Source: an uncultured Clostridia bacterium (GTDB taxonomy: Bacteria > Bacillota > Clostridia > Christensenellales > Aristaeellaceae). Taken from it: a DNA stretch of 51,786 nt. Position numbers and translations under genes: made by a program. Shown here in pieces: positions 45,249-51,786 of the stretch. How positions within the stretch are numbered: the stretch's first letter is position 1; each line of letters opens with the position of its first letter. The stretch is taken from the NCBI GenBank assembly GCA_934621485.1, contig CAKTUS010000010.1, positions 1 to 51,786 of the forward strand, read 5' to 3'. The notes below the pieces were generated by a model. That model searched no databases. It was not told the DNA's origin and saw only the letters and a list, made by a program, of their open reading frames with translations.

Positions 45249-46514
45249 TCAGATCGGCTCCCGGCGGATATCCGCGCCCAACAGGCGCAGCTTTTCTTCA
45301 ATGCGCTCATATCCCCGGTCGATGTAGGAGGTTTCGTAAATTTCCGTTACGCCCTTGGCCATCAGGCCGGCCACCACCAGGGCCGCTCCGGCCCGCAGGT
45401 CGGTAACGGTAACGGGCGCGCCGTACAGTTCCCGCACGCCCTCGATGAGGATGGTGCGGTCCACCAGCTTGATTTTGGCCCCCATGCGCCGCAGCTCGTC
45501 CAGGTGCTTGAAGCGCTGCTCAAAAATGGTTTCGCACACGGTGGAGGTGCCGTTGGCCATGCACAAAAGCGCGGTCATGGGCTGCTGCAAATCCGTAGGG
45601 AAGCCAGGGTATACCTGGGTTTTGATGTTCACAGCCCTTTGCTCGCCCTGCGGACGCACACGAATGGAATCGTCGCTTTCGGTCACCCGCACGCCCATCT
45701 CCAGCAGCTTGGCGGTGAGCGCCTCCATATGGGTGGGAATACAGCCGTGGATGGTAACATCGCCCCGGGTGGCGGCGGCGGCAATCATCAGCGTGCCGGT
45801 TTCAATTTGGTCGGGAATGACGGTGTAGGTGCAGCCATGCAGGTTTTGCACGCCGCGGATACGAATAACGTCCGTGCCTGCGCCGCGCACCCGCGCGCCC
45901 ATGCTGTTGAGAAAATTGGCCAAATCCACAATGTGGGGCTCCTTGGCCGCGTTATAAATCACGGTGGTGCCAACGGCCCGGACGGCGGCCAGCATTACAT
46001 TGATGGTGCCGCCCACAGTAACCATGTCAAAAAACACGTCGCCGCCTATCAGCTGGCCCGCCTTGGCGTACACCATGCCGCCCTTTTCCTCCACCTGAGC
46101 TCCAAGGGCCATGAAGCCCTTCAGGTGCTGGTCAATGGGCCGGGTGCCGATTTCGCACCCGCCGGGATAGGCCACCTCAGCCTGATTGCACCGTCCCAGC
46201 AGCGCCCCCAGCAGATAGTAGCTGGCCCGCAGGCGGCGGGTAAGGCTGTAGGGCACGTGGCAACCTGTGGCCCCGGATGGATCCACGGTCAGGTATTTGC
46301 CGGGCGCATAATCGGTTTTCGCGCCCAGCATTTCCAAAATTTCAATCAGGGCGTGCACATCGTCGATGTCCGGCAGATTTTCGATGGTGCAGGGCTCATT
46401 GCAAAGCAGGGTAGCGGGAATCACCGCCACGGCCGTATTCTTGCCGCCGCTTACGGTGATTTCTCCCATCAATGGGCTTCCGCCTGTGATAAGCATTTTG
46501 TCCTTGCTGCTCAT
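45249..46514 (-). CDS. murZ: UDP-N-acetylglucosamine 1-carboxyvinyltransferase (MurA, copy 2)
   Basis: A 421-residue MurA paralogue. The start is uncertain: ATG 46514 (MSSKDKMLITGG) is given, while ATG 46496 (MLITGGSPL) has a better-placed AAGGA and would give a standard N-terminus. Catalytic Cys120 in GGCEIGTRPIDQHLKG is present. The Lys-Asn pair in SGGKNTAVAVIP, IETGTLMIAAAATRGD and DLRAGAALVVAG are also intact. It differs strongly from copy 1 at 25953. The paralogue may serve a distinct growth or sporulation stage, an inference from Firmicutes in general. Confidence 0.92.
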   Translation of the reverse strand: MSSKDKMLITGGSPLMGEITVSGGKNTAVAVIPATLLCNEPCTIENLPDIDDVHALIEILEMLGAKTDYAPGKYLTVDPSGATGCHVPYSLTRRLRASYYLLGALLGRCNQAEVAYPGGCEIGTRPIDQHLKGFMALGAQVEEKGGMVYAKAGQLIGGDVFFDMVTVGGTINVMLAAVRAVGTTVIYNAAKEPHIVDLANFLNSMGARVRGAGTDVIRIRGVQNLHGCTYTVIPDQIETGTLMIAAAATRGDVTIHGCIPTHMEALTAKLLEMGVRVTESDDSIRVRPQGEQRAVNIKTQVYPGFPTDLQQPMTALLCMANGTSTVCETIFEQRFKHLDELRRMGAKIKLVDRTILIEGVRELYGAPVTVTDLRAGAALVVAGLMAKGVTEIYETSYIDRGYERIEEKLRLLGADIRREPI

Positions 46515-46586
46515 AGGGCACGGCCAGAGGCCGAATACCACCTCGTTTCATGGGCAATGGGGTTATGGAACAATAAACCATCGTAT

Positions 46587-46615
46587 ATTATACATGTTTT
46601 TGCACATGTTGGCAA
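46587..46615 (-). promoter_or_regulatory. Promoter of murA copy 2 operon
   Basis: On the minus strand TTGCCA (46610-46615) and TATAAT (46587-46592) are spaced by 17 bases. The spacer contains two ACATGT palindromes, which could form an operator. The transcript would have a 5' leader of about 65 bases. Confidence 0.65.
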
Positions 46616-46955
46616 GACAAGGGATAGAGGGCAAACATCATTTACATAACAATTCAAATTGCCTGCACGAATATACAGTTCATTCACCAATAGGGACACG
46701 CAAATTGTGTCAACTTGGAAACGGATATTCGCATTTCGCCGTGATGGCAATAGGCAAATGCCTGCATTCGCTTGGAGGAACGAGTGAAAAACGTTACATG
46801 CCGTTGCTCTGCGGCGGCGCGCTTTCGTGAAAACCTCCGTTTGAAAAAGAGCGCCCTTGTTTTCCGCGCGCCCTTATCAACCGGCGCTACGAACCCTTCT
46901 CCGTCGACGCTGGCCGGCTTTCGTCTTTGGCAAAGCGCAGACGCACCCGGGCCTG
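46616..46955. other. Gap without recognised gene
   Basis: About 340 bases between the murA copy 2 promoter and the end of the CapA-like gene. The promoter-proximal half is more A+T-rich than the window and includes GACAC-GCAAATT-GTGTC near 46698. A plus-strand frame with GGAGG before GTG near 46784 is open but its product has no recognisable feature, so I do not call it. Confidence 0.4.
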
Positions 46956-48056
46956 CTATTCCTCCGGCGGCCGCTGCACCGCTCCGCGGCCCTCCACATA
47001 GGGCTCCAGGGTTCCATCCGACCGCTTTTGTACCTTTTCCATCACCCGGCGGGCCTCGTCTCCCTGAAGCAGCATGGGCTGAAAGTTGTTATAGCCCTGC
47101 CGGCTGCTGATGCGCACGGGCCATAAAGTCCATGCCGTTCCCTGCTTTTCTCCATCCGCCAATTGAAAGGTTACCGACAAAAGCAGCGCGTCGTAATCCC
47201 GGGGCGCATAGTTGCCGCCAAAGCTCAAATTTCCCAGGCTGTAAACAACCGGCACGCCGTCGTACACCTCTACCCCCTGCGCCACGTGAGGGTGGCAGCC
47301 CACCACCAGATCGGCCCCAGCCTGAATGGCCGCCTGCGCAATGCCTTTTTGCCGTGCGGAATAGCGCGCCTTGTATTCGGTACCGGCGTGCATCAGGTGT
47401 ACCACCGCGCCGCAGCCCAGCTGGCGAAGCAGCGCCGCCTGGCGGGTCAGCCGTTTCTTCAGCCCGTTTCCGGAGGAAAAGACCGACGAGGTAAAGCCAA
47501 CCCGCTGGCCGTCCTTTTCCACAATCAGCAGCGTATCGGCGTCGGTATAGGCAACGCCTGCGTTCGTCAGCGCCCGGCGGGTGCTGGCATAGCCCTGAGA
47601 GCCGTAGTCCATGGTGTGGTTGTTGGCCAGGCTGACGGCTTCCACGCTGCCCTGTGTAAGCACGGCCGTAAGAGACGTATCTCCCAGAAAGTTAAATTTC
47701 TTTTTTACCTTTCCGTCCCGGCTGTCGGAAAGCACGCCCTCCAGATTAACGATGGTGGCGTCGTCGTTGGCAAAAAGCGGCTTAAGCAGCTTCAGCGGCC
47801 AGTCCGCGCCGTTTTTCTTTACCTGGGACGCATAGCTGCGCGCGGATGACGCTTTTGCGGCTTCGCCGCCCAGGGTGCAATCACCCCCAAAGGTAAGGCT
47901 GATCGACACCGGCTCCGTCTGCGGCGACACGGCAAACGCCTCTTGCGTCAGTTCCACGGGAACATCGTTTTCCGCAAAACAAAAAAGGCGCGTTTCCCCC
48001 AAGGCCAGAACCGGCCACAGCAGGCAGAGCAAAAAGACCGCGGCTCGTTTTCGCAC
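46956..48056 (-). CDS. CapA/PgsA-like metallophosphoesterase family protein, secreted
   Basis: A 366-residue protein of the PGA_cap family, linked in Bacillus to poly-gamma-glutamate export but widespread in clostridia without capsule genes. The start is GTG 48056, with AAAGGAG seven bases upstream, and begins a signal peptide (RKRAAVFLLCLLWPVLALG). Metal-site blocks in order are TFGGDCTLGGE, VNLEGVLSD, SLANNHTMDYGSQG, HAGTEYKARYSARQ and VVGCHPHVAQG, then YSLGNLSFGG. The C-terminus is short and hydrophilic. No capBC-type genes are adjacent, so a poly-glutamate role is not supported. Confidence 0.88.
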   Translation of the reverse strand: MRKRAAVFLLCLLWPVLALGETRLFCFAENDVPVELTQEAFAVSPQTEPVSISLTFGGDCTLGGEAAKASSARSYASQVKKNGADWPLKLLKPLFANDDATIVNLEGVLSDSRDGKVKKKFNFLGDTSLTAVLTQGSVEAVSLANNHTMDYGSQGYASTRRALTNAGVAYTDADTLLIVEKDGQRVGFTSSVFSSGNGLKKRLTRQAALLRQLGCGAVVHLMHAGTEYKARYSARQKGIAQAAIQAGADLVVGCHPHVAQGVEVYDGVPVVYSLGNLSFGGNYAPRDYDALLLSVTFQLADGEKQGTAWTLWPVRISSRQGYNNFQPMLLQGDEARRVMEKVQKRSDGTLEPYVEGRGAVQRPPEE

Positions 48057-48444
48057 GGCAAGGCTCCTTTCCAAAAAAGCAGGACAACCAGAGCTGCGGT
48101 TTACACGGCCGGACAGCCCGTTCAGGCTCCCACGCCGGCAGGCATGTCGCCTGGTTGGCCTGCAAGCGTTCCCTTTACCGGGACGACGCCCAGCGGGCGC
48201 AGCCGCCATAGGCCATCAGCCCCAGGCAAGGTACGAAACCAGGAAGGACTACGACCGTTGTCCTCCCCCCCCCCACGTTTGAGCAACCGCTCCTCCACTT
48301 TGGGGACGGTTCCGCCGTACAGGGCGGCTCTTTTCTCCGAAGGCGAGGCCGCTTCCGGCGCAAGCATCACAGGAAAGCAGCCGGCTGCCGAAGCAAATCC
48401 GGCAGCCGGTCATGCTGTAGCGCGGAAAGCCGGCGCTCTTTCCT
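48057..48444. other. Gap with terminator-like hairpin and repeat remnants
   Basis: No gene is supported. CCGGCTGCCG (48381-48390) and CGGCAGCCGG (48400-48409) form a 10-base stem that on the minus strand is followed by a short T-run and may end the DUF1015 transcript. ACTACGACCGTTGTCCTCCC (48248-48267) is the same sequence type as at 20908-20930 and 23210. Confidence 0.5.
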
Positions 48445-49689
48445 TCAACGAATCTTCCGGCACTCCATATAATAACGCTTTTCCGCAGCTTCGCCCAAAG
48501 AGAAAGTCTTGCGGGGCAGGGAGCCGTTTTTCTGCACGCTGTCAAACAGGTCGCCTCCGTCGGGCTTGGGCAGCAGGAAGGCGATTACGTTTTTTTGGGC
48601 GGCCAGCCTGCGGGCGGCTTCTTCGCCATGCACATAGTCCAGCCGGGCGGCGGGATGGGCCTTCAGCCAGTCGTCCAGGAAGGCTTGCAGGGTGCCTACG
48701 GGCAGGCCGTAGGGCGAGCCGCAAATGGCCAAAGCAACCTGTTTGCCCTCGTACACGCAGGTCATCTCCTGCGCACCGGGTCCGCCCGCCAGGCTCATAC
48801 CATGAGCGGCAGCATAAACGGCCAGGTCGTTAAGCAGGTCGTCGCCATCGTACCCAAACAGCACCCGGTGAATGGGCTCAAAGGTGAGCGCGTCATCGTG
48901 AATGTTTTCCAATTCCACCATGGCAAACCGGGCAGGGTGAGCAGCGGTTTGGGCCGGGGTCAGGGTTTGCTTGATCTGCTCCCAGCAGGCTTTAGCGCAG
49001 GCCAGGCTGTGGTTGCCATCGCCCACAGCAAAGCGCAGGGAGCCATGAGGACGCAGGGCGGCCAGGGCCCGATCAATCTGGTCGACATCCTTCTTTTCGG
49101 TAACGGCATAGCCCACCAGATGACCGCCGCCCATCATCAGCGGAAAATCATACAGCTTTTCCAGCTCATGCCGCCGGGCAAACAGGGGCTCAATCACGCT
49201 GTGCATGGGGTCGTCCATCAGCAGCAGCACATGGCTCAGTTCCAGCGCCGCGCCCTGACGCACCTGAATCCGGGCCGGCAGACGGCTTTCAATGGTTTCC
49301 TCCGTGGCGCGGATGGGGCTTTGGCTGCCCTTGCGGTAATCATATTTTTCCAAATCGATGAGAAGAACCAGGCCCAGGCGAGCGCCGCTTGGGGTATTGC
49401 GTTCCATGAGCACATAGCCGTTTTGCACGGCGGGCACAATATCGCCCTGGTTCAAATACCGCTCCATGGCCTGATGAATGGCGGGCACCCGTTGAGCGGA
49501 TTCGCTCAGATAACATTCCGGCAGGATCAACCGCAGGGCGGAGGGCTTTGGCCCCACCAGCAGATCGGCTTCGCGCCAGTATTCGGGCTGGGAGGTAAAC
49601 TGGTCGCAGGCCACGCAGGCCCAGGCAGTCAGATCGCTGCCTTCTTTGGGCAGGTAAAAAGTACCGGGATAGATGCAACGTTCTTCCAT
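48445..49689 (-). CDS. DUF1015 family protein
   Basis: A 414-residue cytoplasmic protein of an uncharacterised family common in anaerobes. Diagnostic blocks include the N-terminal AWACVACDQFTSQPEYW, GLVLLIDLEKYDYRKG, SPIRATEETIESRLPAR and FAVGDGNHSLACAKACW with conserved Asp and His. FLLPKPDGGDLFDSVQKNGS lies near the C-terminus. The gene is often found next to serA/serC in clostridia, whereas here those genes lie about 23 kb away. AAGGAGG precedes the ATG. Function unknown; the conserved polar motifs suggest an enzyme. Confidence 0.9.
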   Translation of the reverse strand: MEERCIYPGTFYLPKEGSDLTAWACVACDQFTSQPEYWREADLLVGPKPSALRLILPECYLSESAQRVPAIHQAMERYLNQGDIVPAVQNGYVLMERNTPSGARLGLVLLIDLEKYDYRKGSQSPIRATEETIESRLPARIQVRQGAALELSHVLLLMDDPMHSVIEPLFARRHELEKLYDFPLMMGGGHLVGYAVTEKKDVDQIDRALAALRPHGSLRFAVGDGNHSLACAKACWEQIKQTLTPAQTAAHPARFAMVELENIHDDALTFEPIHRVLFGYDGDDLLNDLAVYAAAHGMSLAGGPGAQEMTCVYEGKQVALAICGSPYGLPVGTLQAFLDDWLKAHPAARLDYVHGEEAARRLAAQKNVIAFLLPKPDGGDLFDSVQKNGSLPRKTFSLGEAAEKRYYMECRKIR

Positions 49690-49716
49690 ACAGTAACAAT
49701 CCTCCTTACAAAAAGG

Positions 49717-51639
49717 TTATTCTCCGAAGCGGACGCGGCGATATACCAGCACCACGCAGGTATCGCCGCTGCCCACCGTGGCCAGGGTCAGCAGGCGGTC
49801 GCCTGCGTTTACGTCCACGTTAAAGTTATAAAGGCTGCGGCTTTTCAGCTGCTCCACATATTGCAGCATTTCGCTGTCGCTGCCAAAGGTGGGGTAGCTG
49901 GAATAGCTGAAGTACCCGGCCTGGGCCGGGTCGCTGGCGGTAGTGATGACGGCGAACAGCCGGTACCGGCCCTGCTCGTACAGCGTGGTCAGAGTGGCGA
50001 AGGAAAAGGAGCCCGCAAAGCCGGGACCTTCGGTGGCAAAGCGGCGAAGGGGCCCGAAGGTTTTGGTTTCCACATCGCTTTGCCCGCGCAGCAGCAGGTT
50101 TTCCGGCGGAATTTTCAGCGAACAGTTTTCATCCATAAACACCGCTCCCGCCGCCGAGTAGTTGCCCTGGCTGTCGTGGGTCAGGTAGTAGATATGGTCC
50201 CTCTGCACCACCACTTCATCCAGCAGCCCGTCGATGGTCAGCCGCCCCACCACGTCCGGGTTATCCTGCATCAGGGGTTTCAGGCTTTCCTCCACATTCA
50301 GCATGGGGTTGTCCGGGTAGCTGGTTTCCCGGGAGCGCAGCGGGGGCGGCTCCGTAGCGGGCGCGGCTTCCTGCACCTGGGACTGATCCCGGTGATTCAG
50401 GCTGGCGATGGCGGCCTCGTTGATGGGAATGATGGGCTCGGGCGTAGGCGTTTGCGGCTGCGGCGGCGCGGTAGGGGTGGCGGTGGGCTGAAAGGTTTGG
50501 CCCGCCGGCAACAGATCCACCCGTGATGCGTCGCTTTGCAGCTCATATCCTGTTTTTTTCAGATAATCCGCTTTCACAGCCTGCATATCCCGTTCGTTGC
50601 GGCTTAACTCCAGCAGGGTGCGCACGCCCACGACGCCGCAAAACGTCAGCATGGCCGCGGCGGCGATGAGGGCCGCCACCCGCCAAACGCGGATGGGCGG
50701 CTTGGAAGGCTTGACGGGCTGAGCAGAGCCCTGGGCAGGCTCATAGGGATCGCGGAGAGGCTCGGCCTGAGGCTGTGAAGCCTGAGCCGCAGGGGCAAAG
50801 GCGTCCCGGAAGGGAAGCGGCGTTTCCGGCGGCTCCTCCTGGTTGTAAGCGGACAGGTTGTAGGCGGGCTCATCCCGGCCCGGATCCGGCACCTCTCCAA
50901 AAAACGCGGCGATTTCATCCTCGGTGCGGGGCGTTGCTTCCGGCTGCTGCGGCGCGGCGACCGGCGGCTCAAAGTGCATGGCCGCATACGGCATACCCGA
51001 ATCAGGCCCGTCCGGCAGGGAAAACCCGTCCGGCGGAGGCCAGGAAACCGGGGACGGCGGGCCTTCAAAAGGGGAAGCGCCGCTTTCGGCCTGCGGCCCG
51101 GCGGGCGCAAAACCGTCCCAGGCGTACATGGCCGGCACGGGAGGCAGGTTTAGCCACTCTGCGTCAGGCGGAGCGCTTTCAGGCGTTTTCTGAGTCCGGC
51201 CGCGCTCACTGCGCCGCCGCCTGTGAGCGGAAACCGGTTCGCCGCCGGCCGGCGGGACCGCGGACGGATTGGCGGACGCTTCCGGGCGCATGGAAAACAG
51301 CGCCTCCATCTCCGGCTGTCGGGAGGAAACTTGCGGTTCATGAGCCGTTCCGGCGGAACGCTTGGGCAACGGCTGTTTTTTCAAATAGGAAGGAATTTCC
51401 TGTGCCGACGGAGCAGATGAAAAAGACGGCTGCTGCTCCGGGGGATGGGAGGCGGTCATGGACCGTAAGGGCGACAGACCGCCGTACAGCTGGCCCGGCC
51501 GGGGAGGCTGGGGCGCGGCGGAATGGCCGGTCGGTTTGACTGCGCGCTGCAGGCGAGAGGTGTAATCGATAGGCGCAAAGGGGTTAGCCGTTTCCTGCTG
51601 GCCGTCGGAAGCGGTTTTCGTTTCCCAATCCGGCTGCAT
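49717..51639 (-). CDS. Proline-rich membrane protein with catalytically dead sortase-B-like domain
   Basis: A 640-residue protein. Residues 1-315 are hydrophilic, Pro/Ala/Gln-rich and presumably cytoplasmic. One membrane span follows (about 319-341, VAALIAAAAMLTFCGVVGV), then an extracellular Pro/Thr-rich stalk (to about 440) and a C-terminal domain (about 455-640). That domain follows sortase B block by block: NPDVVGRLTIDG, VVVQRDHIYYL, GAVFMDEN, FGPLRRF, YRLFAVITT, then RLLTLATVGSGDTCVVLVYRR. The catalytic residues are replaced: His of the GH motif by Gln520 (RGQ), Cys of LTLSTC by Val622 (LTLATV), and the Arg by Cys628. A binding or regulatory role is therefore likelier than transpeptidation. 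Confidence 0.75.
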   Translation of the reverse strand: MQPDWETKTASDGQQETANPFAPIDYTSRLQRAVKPTGHSAAPQPPRPGQLYGGLSPLRSMTASHPPEQQPSFSSAPSAQEIPSYLKKQPLPKRSAGTAHEPQVSSRQPEMEALFSMRPEASANPSAVPPAGGEPVSAHRRRRSERGRTQKTPESAPPDAEWLNLPPVPAMYAWDGFAPAGPQAESGASPFEGPPSPVSWPPPDGFSLPDGPDSGMPYAAMHFEPPVAAPQQPEATPRTEDEIAAFFGEVPDPGRDEPAYNLSAYNQEEPPETPLPFRDAFAPAAQASQPQAEPLRDPYEPAQGSAQPVKPSKPPIRVWRVAALIAAAAMLTFCGVVGVRTLLELSRNERDMQAVKADYLKKTGYELQSDASRVDLLPAGQTFQPTATPTAPPQPQTPTPEPIIPINEAAIASLNHRDQSQVQEAAPATEPPPLRSRETSYPDNPMLNVEESLKPLMQDNPDVVGRLTIDGLLDEVVVQRDHIYYLTHDSQGNYSAAGAVFMDENCSLKIPPENLLLRGQSDVETKTFGPLRRFATEGPGFAGSFSFATLTTLYEQGRYRLFAVITTASDPAQAGYFSYSSYPTFGSDSEMLQYVEQLKSRSLYNFNVDVNAGDRLLTLATVGSGDTCVVLVYRRVRFGE

Positions 51640-51676
51640 ACGCGCGTCCCCCTTTCCCGGTTTTTGGTTACCTTAC

Positions 51677-51705
51677 ATCATACTGTTTTCGCGGCAGGAT
51701 GTCAA
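51677..51705 (-). promoter_or_regulatory. Promoter of the sortase-like gene
   Basis: On the minus strand TTGACA (51700-51705) and TATGAT (51677-51682) are spaced by 17 bases, about 38 bases upstream of the ATG. Confidence 0.7.
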
Positions 51706-51722
51706 TTCTTCCGCAAAGCGGG

Positions 51723-51751
51723 TTGCATTTCCGGCCGGCATATGCTACAAT
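51723..51751 (+). promoter_or_regulatory. Divergent promoter reading out of the window
   Basis: TTGCAT (51723-51728) and TACAAT (51746-51751) are spaced by 17 bases, with TGC before the -10. It would drive a plus-strand gene beyond the window end, divergent from the sortase-like gene. Confidence 0.55.
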
Positions 51752-51786
51752 CCCTTCAGCCTCTTTCCACAGATACGGGTGTCACG

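Noticed and set aside
44415..46649. Long plus-strand open frame opposite the second murA operon
   Set aside because: Same reason: it mirrors murA copy 2 and the J-domain gene, with low-complexity composition and no start signal.
46956..48056. Capsule (poly-gamma-glutamate) synthesis locus
   Set aside because: Only the CapA-like gene is present. No capB, capC or pgsE-type gene adjoins it, and CapA-like proteins are common outside capsule loci.
48595..50526. Long plus-strand open frame opposite DUF1015 and the sortase-like gene
   Set aside because: It spans two real minus-strand genes and the gap between them. No ribosome binding site or domain is visible.

Overview
The window looks like a chromosomal segment of a GC-rich, spore-forming Clostridia-lineage Firmicute. 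The evidence is a spoIIGA-sigE pair, Gram-positive-type genes (two MurA paralogues, UgtP-like glycolipid synthase, LrgAB, RadA next to a YacL-type PIN/TRAM protein, DUF3793, SrtB-like fold), strong AGGAGG ribosome binding sites, and frequent GTG/TTG starts. Genus cannot be assigned from the sequence alone. I see no tRNA or rRNA gene, CRISPR array, transposase, integrase or phage structural gene.

Layout. 536-5439 (-): a BMP-type nucleoside ABC importer (binding protein, double ATPase, two permeases). 6011-11705 (-): glmM, a sugar isomerase-like protein, an orphan YesN-type regulator overlapping trmO, and an unknown anchored protein. 11840-13399 (+): two unknown proteins. 13903-14938 (-): lrgAB. 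15049-17203 (+): a phosphoesterase and a two-subunit class I fumarase. 17555-19961 (+): a polar amino-acid ABC importer behind a strong promoter carrying an arginine-repressor-like box. 21156-29559: NlpC/P60-SH3 (-), ugtP-like (+), serC-serA (+), murA (-), uvrB (+). 30465-31610 (-): flavodoxin and DUF3793 under a promoter with palindromic operators of metalloregulator type. 31878-34445 (+): radA and yacL-like. 34681-36433 (-): a KdpDE-like two-component system lacking the usual KdpD N-terminal domains, divergent from a 55-residue membrane protein and a divergent membrane pyrophosphatase (36607-38924, +). 39009-40046: two decayed acetyltransferase genes. 40195-43494 (-): acetyltransferase, murG, sigE, spoIIGA, with a Spo0A-like promoter. 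44433-46514 (-): small membrane protein, J-domain/TPR protein, second MurA. 46956-51639 (-): CapA-like phosphoesterase, DUF1015 protein, and a 640-residue protein whose C-terminal sortase-B-like domain has lost all three catalytic residues.

Cell-envelope precursor supply recurs through the window (GlmM, two MurA enzymes, MurG, UgtP-like, NlpC/P60, LrgAB). Other themes are nutrient uptake (nucleosides, basic amino acids), serine synthesis, potassium/pyrophosphate energetics (KdpDE-like genes beside a K+-dependent-type pyrophosphatase) and entry into sporulation.

Most long gene-free stretches are filled by a dispersed, palindrome-rich repeat family with at least two recognisable modules. Seven copies of the main module occur, mostly between convergent genes. 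The most unusual items are the dead sortase-like protein, the pyrophosphatase with an altered signature motif and a companion micro-protein, the repeat family, and several well-formed regulatory sites (ARG-like box, TTAG-N6-CTAA operators, Spo0A-like boxes, tandem mini-hairpins before serC).
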